From NCBI GenBank assembly GCA_949710005.1, contig OX453276.1, positions 24,067,349 to 24,131,348 on the forward strand: a DNA stretch of 64,000 nt. The letters are read 5' to 3'. The position numbers and the translations under genes are program-made. The notes under the pieces were generated by a model. It had not been told where the DNA came from and ran no database searches. It worked only from the letters and a program-made list of their open reading frames with translations. Below, in pieces: positions 10,539-17,612 of the stretch (position 1 is its first letter; every line of letters starts with the position of its first letter). Origin of the DNA: Ricordea florida (lineage: Eukaryota > Cnidaria > Anthozoa > Corallimorpharia > Ricordeidae).

Positions 10539-11010
10539 TGATGATATGATATGGGGATCCTGGCACATTTTTCCATTTCGATTTCATTACGATTTTAAAA
10601 TACGTGTGATGCTAGCACATTTTCCATTTCGATTGGGGTGCCAAGCCTTCACCAAGCCGATGCTAAGTCTCCACAAAGTCTTTATCAAGTTTTCGGATCC
10701 CGGGCCGACAGGCGGAGCGAGCAGCGCGAGCGGAGGGCGAATCTGCCCATGAAAAACGCCAGGTTTCCGCCGACTGCAAAACCGACACAAAGCTGGCACA
10801 AAAACTATATGAAATTTGTTAGGCCGGGATCTGGCACATTTTGTGAAACTGATATTAAGCCTATGCGAAACCCAGAAAATTTGATGAGGAGGATCTGGCA
10901 CATTTCGAAAAAAATGATTTTCAAAAGAAATAAAATACCTATTTAAAAAGAAGAATCATTACACAAAATGGAACAAGAATTACGAAGATTGAATGTGCCG
11001 CAACTAAAAT
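10539..11010. repeat. Left terminal inverted repeat
   Basis: 472 bases, matched by the reverse complement of 25898-26369 with a single difference at 10984. It includes a G-C rich core around 10,695-10,750, four copies of a TGGCACATTT-type word (10561, 10613, 10832, 10896), an A-T rich promoter-like stretch with ATTTAAAAAGAAGAATC, and the first 14 codons of the left terminal gene. Confidence 0.95.
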
Positions 11011-11402
11011 TTATTGCAAGAGAGTTGAAAATTGAAGGAAGGTCTAGAATGTTTAAAAATAATTTAGTTAATGAGTTGGAAAAATTTACAGATTCGGATA
11101 TTGATAAGTTAATTGCAAAAGCTATTGAAATGTATAATTATCCTTGTGCGCATGGAATCAAAAAATATTTTTGTAAAGAATGTGGAGGGTCACAAATATG
11201 CGTTCATGAAAAAATAAAGTATCAATGTAAAAAGTGTGTTGGAACACAAATATGTATTCATAAGAAAAGAAAGTCTTACTGTGTATTATGTGATGGTTCA
11301 CAAATATGTTTTCACAACAAGCAAAAAAGTTTTTGTAAAGAATGCGGCGGGTCACAAATATGTAAACATAATAAACAAAAGTATCATTGTAAAGAATGTT
11401 GA
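10968..11402 (+). CDS. SAP-like domain plus cysteine/histidine repeat protein
   Basis: 144 residues. Residues about 4-38 form a SAP/Rho-N-like helix-extended-helix motif (L-N-V-P-Q-L-K...G-R-S-R-M-F-K...L) of the kind used for DNA binding, homologous to the N-terminus of the polymerase at the other end. Residues about 60-144 are four 18-residue repeats with pattern C-x2-C-x5-C-x-H ending in a final CKEC; each repeat carries G-x-Q-I-C-x-H and probably binds zinc. Similar GGSQIC-x-H arrays occur in giant viruses and algae. The start lies inside the terminal repeat, so promoter and first codons are identical to those of PolB. The array stops mid-repeat. Function unknown; a role in transcription or DNA handling is inference. 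Confidence 0.8.
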   Translation: MEQELRRLNVPQLKFIARELKIEGRSRMFKNNLVNELEKFTDSDIDKLIAKAIEMYNYPCAHGIKKYFCKECGGSQICVHEKIKYQCKKCVGTQICIHKKRKSYCVLCDGSQICFHNKQKSFCKECGGSQICKHNKQKYHCKEC

Positions 11403-11513
11403 AAATTATGTTATTAAACCCTATTTTGGTTTCATAACAGAAGAACTTAATGAAATAGATATTTTTAAAAATGAATTTTAATTTAAAAGATAAAATATAA
11501 AATAAAAAAAAAG

Positions 11514-12050
11514 ATGGAAAACACAACAATTATTTTTAATTATTTAAATAAAAAAAGTCTGGCTTTTATTGATTTTGTAGATTCAATTAAAAAAGATTTG
11601 TTACAAAACATCACAAAAAATCGTGGGTTTATTAATAAAGATCGTGAAGCAATTGATTTTGATGTTTTTTGTAGTTATAAAAAGAACAATATATTTTCTT
11701 ATGATTTTTTAATGAATATGGATGTCAATGATGAAATATTTACCGAAGATTTCACAATAAATTTATTAGATAAAGCATATGAATTTGATGGTGATATTAT
11801 TGGTTATTATAATGAAAATGGGGAAGAAGATTATGATGAAGATGTGAATATTAATGATTTTTTTATTTTTTCAATTAAAGTAAAATTATACATAGATGAA
11901 TATAAGATATTACATAAAAACAAATTCTACAAACCATTACATGATGAACTAATTCCAATAACATGGCACCCATCTAGATATTTAGATTGGTGTATTGATT
12001 TTGAAGAGCTAAAGTTTTTGAAAGAAGAGGTATGGGGTGATGAAGATTAA
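11514..12050 (+). CDS. Uncharacterised acidic protein with W-H-P-S-R motif, paralog 1
   Basis: 178 residues, acidic, no membrane segment. The C-terminal part reads H-K-N-K-F-Y-K-P-L-H then T-W-H-P-S-R-Y-L-D-W-C, which is shared with the protein at 16437-16898 (H-K-E-K-F-Y-K-S-L...W-Q-P-S-R-Y-L-D). Both also share an N-terminal block (F-x-D-F-V/I-x-x-I-K-x-D-L-L-x-N-I-x-K-N). W-x-P-x-R motifs of this sort are common in proteins of large DNA viruses, but I know no function for them. Upstream is ATTTAAAAGATAAAATATAAAATA, also matched at the paralog. It ends 50 bp before the convergent capsid-type gene, with a hairpin between. Confidence 0.75.
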   Translation: MENTTIIFNYLNKKSLAFIDFVDSIKKDLLQNITKNRGFINKDREAIDFDVFCSYKKNNIFSYDFLMNMDVNDEIFTEDFTINLLDKAYEFDGDIIGYYNENGEEDYDEDVNINDFFIFSIKVKLYIDEYKILHKNKFYKPLHDELIPITWHPSRYLDWCIDFEELKFLKEEVWGDED

Positions 12051-12064
12051 TTAGAAATAATTAT

Positions 12065-12094
12065 GTTATATAACTAAAGTAATAGTTACATAAC
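12065..12094. terminator. Hairpin between convergent genes, copy 1
   Basis: GTTATATAACTA, a 6-base loop, then TAGTTACATAAC: a 12-bp stem with one mismatch, in the 50-bp gap between two convergent stop codons. The same arms occur at 16913-16944 in the other convergent gap. By analogy with the hairpin-directed 3' ends of mimivirus transcripts it probably ends transcripts from both sides. Confidence 0.6.
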
Positions 12095-12100
12095 AAAAAT

Positions 12101-12736
12101 TTATCTAAATCTTAAACTAAAAGTTATGGGGGAACCCTTCAGATCAAGTTTTTTCCATTCGGCGTCTAAGATAGTTAAATCGAAGTGGTTTATGAGGCTC
12201 TCATATTTTCGAATCGGAATTGTCGGATAATCCTTTGAGGGTATGTTTGCTAGTAAATTAGATGGCATGAGTTTCACAAGTTCTCCATATTTGGTGTTAT
12301 TCATATATGACAACTTATTATCTACTATACTACACATAAGTCTCAGAGGTTCCCTAATCTGCAAATTTATGGGGTATAATTTACCAGGATTTATAACTTC
12401 AGGCACCCCTAAACCAGCCGCCAATCCTCTAGCAAGTCTAATTTTGTAGTTCTTATTTGAATAAAGATAGTCAACAGTATCGCTCTCAATTATTGTTATC
12501 TTTTCCACGTCAGGATCATTAAGAAAGATTGATTGAATATTACAAAGAGAATATGTGCCGGGTTGAATTTTTATGATGACTTGATTCTTATCATTGAATA
12601 ATGCCTGTTGGTCCTTAAAATTAATCAACTTTTTGAGCTTTAAATTGCAATCCAGGAGCTGTATCTCCCGAAGATTTTTCAGTGGAGGGTCTAAATAAAC
12701 CCGAGTTTCAGAATCATACATTGTAATACTTAGCAT
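12101..12736 (-). CDS. Candidate minor capsid (penton-type) protein
   Basis: 211 residues, rich in beta-forming sequence, no membrane segment. The C-terminal half has an order seen in Polinton minor capsid-type proteins: a L-R-L-M-C-S-I-V-D block, a short proline-bounded segment, then a terminal D-L-K-G-S-P-I-T-F-S-L-R-F-R strand. The assignment is by general pattern and by position in a virion-gene cluster, not by a diagnostic motif. Its upstream region has AATCTAAAGGAG about 40 bases before the ATG and lies within an 11-bp inverted repeat (12740-12783). Alternative: another virion structural protein. Confidence 0.5.
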   Translation of the reverse strand: MLSITMYDSETRVYLDPPLKNLREIQLLDCNLKLKKLINFKDQQALFNDKNQVIIKIQPGTYSLCNIQSIFLNDPDVEKITIIESDTVDYLYSNKNYKIRLARGLAAGLGVPEVINPGKLYPINLQIREPLRLMCSIVDNKLSYMNNTKYGELVKLMPSNLLANIPSKDYPTIPIRKYESLINHFDLTILDAEWKKLDLKGSPITFSLRFR

Positions 12737-12739
12737 TTT

Positions 12740-12783
12740 GTTTTGATTACACCATATTCTCCTTTAGATTACGTAATCAAAAC
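12740..12783. promoter_or_regulatory. Inverted repeat upstream of the minor-capsid-type gene
   Basis: GTTTTGATTAC (12740-12750) and GTAATCAAAAC (12773-12783), perfect 11-bp arms 22 bases apart. The right arm also overlaps a smaller palindrome GATTACGTAATC. It fills the gap between the stop of the upstream gene and the ATG at 12736. Confidence 0.5.
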
Positions 12784-12784
12784 A

Positions 12785-14401
12785 TTAACGGAATAAAAAC
12801 CAGGATAATAATCCTCCGGCAATCATTAAAACAATAAGATTATTTTGGTGAGAAGATTTTTCTTCTATGTTACTAATTTCTTCTTCTTCATTTTTTGATT
12901 CATCGATTTTGTTTTGTTTGGGTTTTTCCGGTTGAGGATTGGTATTTAATAAAACCTTTGAGGTTCCCAAACTATTAGGTATTCCAACATTTTTTGTTTC
13001 AACATTTATTGAATTATTTTTCCCAAATTTCATATCTTCTGTAGCTATTTTCAGATTATTATTGTACCCAACCACACTTTCTGTATTTATAATTAAATTA
13101 CTTGGCATCAACCAAACACCTGGAGCAACAGCCAAATCAAGCCGTAATTTAGTTTCCTGCACAGATTGTTGGTAATTTTGAACCGAATTAGAAATATCAT
13201 TTTCCTTTACGCCACTATTAAATAATTCTTTGAATTCATTTTGCGTTTCGATTGCTCCTCCCCCATTTCCAACAATAGAATTTCTAGTATTAACTTGTGC
13301 CCCTAATATGCAATAAACAAAAGCCTCAACTGATCTATTTATTCTTCCCAATCCCGCTTTTGTTAATCCATGACCCGATTCTGCTATAAACCAAGAATAT
13401 TGAAAATCAACAAAATGATCATTTCGAATCATTGATATTAAATCGCCTTTATTTTTTCTTCCTCCGTCATCGTAAAATTTATGTTCACTGCTTGGCCAAA
13501 TATTAGCTTCTGTATCATAACCTCTTATAATCCTAACATTTTGGTATCCCCCGCCCGTTGCTTGTGCGGCTTTGCTTCCAGGCACGCTTCCAGGGTCCGC
13601 GTATCCTTTGCCATAATCAACGAATATATCTCCAACTCCATGATTTGCTCCTCCCTTGAATCTAAAATCAGCTAAAGGTTTTTTCCATCCTTTGAAATCT
13701 TGATTATTGCTTAACCCAAATTCTGCGCATAATCTATTGTACGCATTTTTGTTGTAATTATTATTTTTCACGGAAAAAGTTTCTTCATCTGGAAATGGTG
13801 TTTTTAATTCCTCTAATATTCTTCTTATTGTAAAGTAAATGTGAAATATGAAAAAACTTTTAATAACTTTCGGGTAACTAAAAATATCGCTTAAACTTAC
13901 GCCGCATCCAGACGTTGCGCACCAAACCGCCATGTTTAATTGTTGAGGCCATTGATTAATATTTGGTTTACTTAACCAAGCTCTAGCTTCTTTTCCGCTA
14001 GTAAACCCAACAGTTTGATTTTTAAAAACATTTATCATTTTCACGGTGAAATGATCTTTTTCTGAAACATATATATTTTGATTGATTAATAATTTTGTTA
14101 CATTAAGAGCAAATTCGTTGAATTTAATCCCAGGTATTGGATATGTTTGTTTTGTAAATGTTAAACTTTTGGGAAATGAACTTGCCTTTACTTTATTTTC
14201 CAAGCCTAAATCTTCCCACAATAATTTTTTCAAATTATCGGAAAGATCATCAGTCCATGTTTTTCCAGTAGGATCATCATCGGACATAACTGTTGTTCCA
14301 TTAACTTTCCATTTAACATATCCGCCATATAAATCATACACATAACTGAATTTGGAAATATTTGCTTTTGGGTATCGGTTACTGAAATCGCTAAATAACA
14401 T
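12785..14401 (-). CDS. Large virion-module protein with C-terminal membrane anchor
   Basis: 538 residues from the first ATG (14401); a longer frame upstream uses no ATG. A family I recognise from cnidarian Polinton-type elements but cannot name functionally. Conserved features are M-A-V-W-C-A-T-S-G-C-G-V-S-L near residue 155, an aromatic F-H-I-Y-F-T-I-R-R-I-L segment, then L-C-A-E-F-G-L and D-F-R-F-K-G-G-A-N-H-G-V-G-D. The tail is an acidic/lysine-rich linker and a hydrophobic C-terminus (L-I-V-L-M-I-A-G-G-L-L-S-W-F-L-F), which suggests membrane anchoring. It lies in the leftward cluster with the capsid-type genes, so a virion or entry/assembly role is inferred from context only. Confidence 0.7.
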   Translation of the reverse strand: MLFSDFSNRYPKANISKFSYVYDLYGGYVKWKVNGTTVMSDDDPTGKTWTDDLSDNLKKLLWEDLGLENKVKASSFPKSLTFTKQTYPIPGIKFNEFALNVTKLLINQNIYVSEKDHFTVKMINVFKNQTVGFTSGKEARAWLSKPNINQWPQQLNMAVWCATSGCGVSLSDIFSYPKVIKSFFIFHIYFTIRRILEELKTPFPDEETFSVKNNNYNKNAYNRLCAEFGLSNNQDFKGWKKPLADFRFKGGANHGVGDIFVDYGKGYADPGSVPGSKAAQATGGGYQNVRIIRGYDTEANIWPSSEHKFYDDGGRKNKGDLISMIRNDHFVDFQYSWFIAESGHGLTKAGLGRINRSVEAFVYCILGAQVNTRNSIVGNGGGAIETQNEFKELFNSGVKENDISNSVQNYQQSVQETKLRLDLAVAPGVWLMPSNLIINTESVVGYNNNLKIATEDMKFGKNNSINVETKNVGIPNSLGTSKVLLNTNPQPEKPKQNKIDESKNEEEEISNIEEKSSHQNNLIVLMIAGGLLSWFLFR

Positions 14402-14456
14402 CTTATTCTTTGTTTTCCAATTTACCTGATCTTTAGATCTTTTAAGAATAAGATGT
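14398..14456. promoter_or_regulatory. Perfect inverted repeat spanning a start codon
   Basis: ACATCTTATTCTT (14398-14410) and AAGAATAAGATGT (14444-14456), 13-bp arms with a 33-base loop that itself holds GATCTTTAGATC. The ATG at 14401 lies in the left arm, and the loop carries the TCTAAA-type upstream box in gene sense. Confidence 0.6.
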
Positions 14457-14516
14457 AAAATCAATTAATGCCAGCGAAACAATTACAACCAACTTCCGTT
14501 TTCTCGTAAACAAATT

Positions 14517-15137
14517 TTAATGTCCTTTCCCCCCGGTAAGTTCTTTTAATAGATCTTCTCGAACTTTCTTCCTTATCATACTCATGTCGAAGTTTTTTTC
14601 CGAATCTTTTCTGAATTTCTGCCGAACCTCCTGTTTCAGTTTTTGAAACTTTTCCAATTCCGCCAAAATTATGGAAAATTCTTGATCGGATATAGAGTTA
14701 TCTTTCAAAGCTTTTGAAACCAAATCGTTAATGGTGTTTAATTTTGATTTTGCAATTGCAACGGTTTGTTCGTGTTTACTAACTTTGGAGGAAAGACTTT
14801 TAGAGGCAATTCCAAATCCAACCGATAATCCCCCAAAAACCCCACCCACAACGCCCAAAGGAACACCGACAATAGCGCCAAAACCCGTGAGAGAAGTTCC
14901 AAGCCCGCTTGCGGATAGGATAACAGAAATAAAACCGCCAGAAACGCTAATTTTTGTACATATTCCTCTGGCCCTATTATATTTTTTTCTAACTTCTTCG
15001 TAATGTTTAATTTCCTTCTCGAGATTTTGCAATACTTCGCTAGATTTTTGTAATCTGAAATTAATTGCGCCATCTCCAGCTTGTGTTTGAAAATTATTAT
15101 TTGGTAATTGTGGATAAATTCCATTGTATTCTCCCAT
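14517..15137 (-). CDS. Uncharacterised protein with central glycine-rich hydrophobic segment
   Basis: 206 residues from the ATG at 15137; a longer in-frame stretch upstream has no ATG and overlaps the preceding gene. Layout: N-terminal coil (about 28-62), a long glycine/alanine/valine hydrophobic region (about 70-120, with G-F-G-A-I-V-G-V-P-L-G-V-V-G-G-V-F-G-G) able to span or insert in a membrane, then helices rich in K/E (A-K-S-K-L-N-T-I-N-D-L-V-S-K-A-L and I-S-D-Q-E-F). Proteins of this design are common in invertebrate genomes and Polinton-type elements, function unknown. Upstream AATTTAAAGATATC about 40 bases before the ATG matches boxes at neighbouring genes. Confidence 0.72.
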   Translation of the reverse strand: MGEYNGIYPQLPNNNFQTQAGDGAINFRLQKSSEVLQNLEKEIKHYEEVRKKYNRARGICTKISVSGGFISVILSASGLGTSLTGFGAIVGVPLGVVGGVFGGLSVGFGIASKSLSSKVSKHEQTVAIAKSKLNTINDLVSKALKDNSISDQEFSIILAELEKFQKLKQEVRQKFRKDSEKNFDMSMIRKKVREDLLKELTGGKGH

Positions 15138-15175
15138 ATTGTATTTTACTGAACGACAAGATATCTTTAAATTTG

Positions 15176-16348
15176 TTACTTTCTCTTCTTCTTTATACTT
15201 TCCACAAAATATAGAACTACGGCCATTATCAAAAGCCAAGCGTTCTTACCCAAAAACCCAATAACTTGACCTGCGGTTTTGAAAAGAAAGCTAACTATTG
15301 CGCCAACCATTCCTGGTAATATTTCACCCAGTTTTTTACCTAAAGTTTTTAATCCATTACCAACACCCCTACCCAATGCAGATAAACCCTTTGAAAGATT
15401 AGAAACTATTACACCAATGATTACTCCCACCGCACTTAAAATAGCAAAGACCGTAAATCCATACTTTTTGAAGATGTACTTTATTCGCTCTCTTAATGGT
15501 AAATTTTTAAGTATTTCATCTTTTCTGCTCTCAATGTCCGACAATTGTTCACCTATTTGCTCTTTCAATTTGTCGTTCTCTGCTTTTAGACGATCCCTGC
15601 TCTTTTCTAGGTTTTGTAAATTTAACTTATCCTTCTTATATTTATCAATCTCCTCTTTGTACAATTTTACTTCCTCTAAAATTTTCTCCGCTTGTGTTTT
15701 TAATTCTATGTTCTGTTTTACGGTTTGGTCAAAAAGGGATTTATTCTCCGCCTGTTTTTCCTGTTGTTTCTCAATGAATAATCGAAGCTCTTTTTCTCTA
15801 TTCACATATCCTTCAATCTCCTCCGTTCGTGTTGCCAAAAGCGCGTCTATTCCCTGCACTGCGGATTGCAATTCATTATGTTTTTCTTTTTCTTCATTTA
15901 AAATATTCAACATGGTTTCATAATCTGCGCCCAGTTCTTTTCTCATTCCTTTTGGTAAATCTTCAAGCCTAAGATTTCCATCTTTGTCAAGTATGATATG
16001 CGGCGCGGCATTTTTCCTATCACTTAATCTCCCGATTATACTGCCATCTTCTCCAAATTCAACATTAAATGATGCATTTTTCGGATCGAATTTGGGAAAA
16101 TAGCGTTTTAGATATTGGGCTGCTTCTACCCTTCTTTCATCTCTAAAACTATCCCGGCCCACATCTTCCGCAGTTTGATCCCATTGAGCCCTGTCTCTTG
16201 ATTGGTTATATTCATCATAACCAGGATAATCTTGTTCAAGGGATGTAGATGTGTTTGCGGTTTGGAAAGTTGTATCATCCCTATCATAATTATCATCATC
16301 ATCATCATTATCTCTTGAAAAATCTTCCATTGGTATTTCTTCTGCCAT
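15176..16348 (-). CDS. Coiled-coil protein with C-terminal membrane domain
   Basis: 390 residues. An acidic disordered N-terminus (D-D-D-D-D-N-Y-D-R-D-D) is followed by a charged segment around 60-140 and a long coiled coil (about 140-285, rich in E/K/Q with L heptads). Then come two or three hydrophobic stretches (about 290-312, 345-365, 368-385) separated by a glycine-rich amphipathic L-S-A-L-G-R-G-V-G-N-G-L-K-T-L-G-K-K. Looks like a membrane-bound virion or assembly protein; the family is familiar from cnidarian elements but unnamed. Start: MAEEIP at 16348, preceded by the TACTGATGAGTAAAAAAT box shared with the gene at 17568. Confidence 0.75.
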   Translation of the reverse strand: MAEEIPMEDFSRDNDDDDDNYDRDDTTFQTANTSTSLEQDYPGYDEYNQSRDRAQWDQTAEDVGRDSFRDERRVEAAQYLKRYFPKFDPKNASFNVEFGEDGSIIGRLSDRKNAAPHIILDKDGNLRLEDLPKGMRKELGADYETMLNILNEEKEKHNELQSAVQGIDALLATRTEEIEGYVNREKELRLFIEKQQEKQAENKSLFDQTVKQNIELKTQAEKILEEVKLYKEEIDKYKKDKLNLQNLEKSRDRLKAENDKLKEQIGEQLSDIESRKDEILKNLPLRERIKYIFKKYGFTVFAILSAVGVIIGVIVSNLSKGLSALGRGVGNGLKTLGKKLGEILPGMVGAIVSFLFKTAGQVIGFLGKNAWLLIMAVVLYFVESIKKKRK

Positions 16349-16376
16349 GATTTTTTACTCATCAGTATGAAATCTT
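16349..16376 (-). promoter_or_regulatory. Shared upstream box, copy 1
   Basis: In gene sense: GTCTAAAGATTTCATACTGATGAGTAAAAAATC directly before the ATG at 16348 (quoted in two overlapping parts: GTCTAAAGATTTC and TACTGATGAGTAAAAAAT). The second part recurs before the gene starting at 17568, with one base differing in the preceding TTTC.TAC. Probable promoter with a TYTAAA core. Confidence 0.6.
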
Positions 16377-16436
16377 TAGACCCCTTTGAGCCGAAGAAAA
16401 AATGATTTAAAAAGAAAAAATATAAAAGAAAAAAAG

Positions 16437-16898
16437 ATGAAAGACACGGTTGATATTAAGTATTTTAATGAAAAAGAACTTGGTTTTTGCGATTTTATAG
16501 AGGAAATAAAAGAAGATTTGTTAAAAAATATATCAAAAAATCTTGCATTTATTGATTATGATAAAATGTATAATATTCTTTTTAATTTTTATTATATTGA
16601 TACTGATTATGATGTTATAAAAAAATATTCCGAGTGTGATCTTTTATATGAAATAGAGGAGTGGGCAACTAGGATTGGTCATTTCTATTTTATATCAGAA
16701 ATAATAGGTGATTTTTATGATTTTAAAAGATATCCTATTCATTCAGTTAATTTTTCCATAAAAATGAATTCTTATAAAATAAGTCATAAAGAGAAATTCT
16801 ACAAAAGTCTGGATAAAGAAATAGTTGAGGCGGTGTGGCAACCAAGCAGATATTTAGATTTTCATGAGTTAAGAGATTTGGAAGAAAGATGGTCATAA
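16437..16898 (+). CDS. Uncharacterised protein with W-Q-P-S-R motif, paralog 2
   Basis: 153 residues from the ATG at 16437. Paralog of the protein at 11514-12050: same N-terminal I-K-E-D-L-L-K-N-I-S-K-N block and the same C-terminal H-K-E-K-F-Y-K-S-L...W-Q-P-S-R-Y-L-D. It sits alone on the plus strand between leftward virion-type genes and is followed, like its paralog, by the TTATATAACTA hairpin. Upstream GATTTAAAAAGAAAAAATAT resembles that of the paralog, so gene, promoter and terminator seem to have been copied as one unit. Function unknown. Confidence 0.72.
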   Translation: MKDTVDIKYFNEKELGFCDFIEEIKEDLLKNISKNLAFIDYDKMYNILFNFYYIDTDYDVIKKYSECDLLYEIEEWATRIGHFYFISEIIGDFYDFKRYPIHSVNFSIKMNSYKISHKEKFYKSLDKEIVEAVWQPSRYLDFHELRDLEERWS

Positions 16899-16912
16899 AG
16901 TAAATAACTTAT

Positions 16913-16944
16913 GTTATATAACTAATAATTTTTAGTTACATAAC
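16913..16944. terminator. Hairpin between convergent genes, copy 2
   Basis: GTTATATAACTA, an 8-base loop, then TAGTTACATAAC, identical arms to those at 12065-12094. It lies in the 57-bp gap between the stops at 16898 and 16956. Confidence 0.6.
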
Positions 16945-16955
16945 AAAATAATAAT

Positions 16956-17348
16956 TTATAATATTTTACTTACCGCATACCCCAAACCTAACATTCCGGC
17001 TCCGACATATACCATTTCCCCGGTCTTTTGGTCATCGTTTGGTTTGTAATAATCAGAGAATTTCGGTTCTTGCATTTGCCCGTACAATTCAAAAGCCTGA
17101 TTTGTAGCCGAAATATTTTTTGATGCTTGATATTTTTCCTCTTTTTTCTTCATTTTCCAATCAAGCATTTTTTGTCTTTTTTCCTGGTATTCCGCGTAAT
17201 CCTTTTGATATTTTTCCATTGCTTTATCGTGTCGTATTTTTTCTGTATCAACGCTGCGTCCAGATAAATATTTTGCAAGATAATTTCCTCCGGTAAATGC
17301 TGTTGCATTCAATATTGCCCCGCCAATCATCATCGCTATTGATGCCAT
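16956..17348 (-). CDS. Small virion-module protein with two hydrophobic ends
   Basis: 130 residues. N-terminal hydrophobic segment (A-S-I-A-M-M-I-G-G-A-I-L-N-A-T-A-F-T-G-G-N-Y-L), a central lysine/glutamate/tyrosine-rich helix (about 37-80) and a C-terminal hydrophobic segment (M-V-Y-V-G-A-G-M-L-G-L-G-Y-A-V). I recognise the layout from cnidarian Polinton-type elements but know no function. It starts one base after the stop of the 72-residue gene upstream, so both are probably on one transcript. Confidence 0.7.
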   Translation of the reverse strand: MASIAMMIGGAILNATAFTGGNYLAKYLSGRSVDTEKIRHDKAMEKYQKDYAEYQEKRQKMLDWKMKKKEEKYQASKNISATNQAFELYGQMQEPKFSDYYKPNDDQKTGEMVYVGAGMLGLGYAVSKIL

Positions 17349-17349
17349 T

Positions 17350-17568
17350 TTATTTTGGTAAAATCTTTTGCTCCTCTAAATATGTTTTAAGATACATGCT
17401 TCCGGATAATACGGCAACCCATTTTGCGTAATTTGTAATACTCATGGATGGATCACTCAAAAATGATTCTTTCATCATCTTTTTTGCCACATACCCAACT
17501 CCCGCGCTTAAACCGATAAGCACAGCTGAATCAGTTACAGTTTTCACAAGTTTGTTTTCTGTCGACAT
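17350..17568 (-). CDS. Small membrane protein, 72 residues
   Basis: Two hydrophobic stretches (about 14-30, V-L-I-G-L-S-A-G-V-G-Y-V-A; and about 46-60, Y-A-K-W-V-A-V-L-S-G-S-M-Y-L). No family recognised. Tightly coupled to the downstream gene at 17348. Its start is fixed by the shared TACTGATGAGTAAAAAAT box immediately upstream. Confidence 0.68.
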   Translation of the reverse strand: MSTENKLVKTVTDSAVLIGLSAGVGYVAKKMMKESFLSDPSMSITNYAKWVAVLSGSMYLKTYLEEQKILPK

Positions 17569-17602
17569 AATTTTTTACTCATCAGTAAGAAACTTTTAAA
17601 TA
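17569..17602 (-). promoter_or_regulatory. Shared upstream box, copy 2
   Basis: Gene-sense TATTTAAAAGTTTCTTAC followed by TACTGATGAGTAAAAAATT overlapping it by three bases. It repeats the box before 16348 almost exactly and keeps the same distance to the ATG. Confidence 0.6.
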
Positions 17603-17612
17603 ACTTTTGAGA

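Noticed and set aside
10638..10946. 102-codon open frame (and reverse 104-codon frame) present at both ends of the element
   Set aside because: It lies inside the terminal repeats, so its duplication is automatic. It has no recognisable domain and overlaps the regulatory words and a G-C rich palindromic core.
11236..11481. Overlapping frame continuing past the zinc-repeat gene
   Set aside because: It reads the repeat region out of frame. Its unique C-terminal part is short and unsupported, though a frameshift extension cannot be ruled out.
14402..14464. Longer start for the 538-residue gene
   Set aside because: The extension begins at TTG, not ATG; it spans the inverted repeat and the upstream box.
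15279..15923. 214-codon plus-strand frame opposite the coiled-coil gene
   Set aside because: A shadow of the minus-strand coding region; serine/leucine-rich with no motif.
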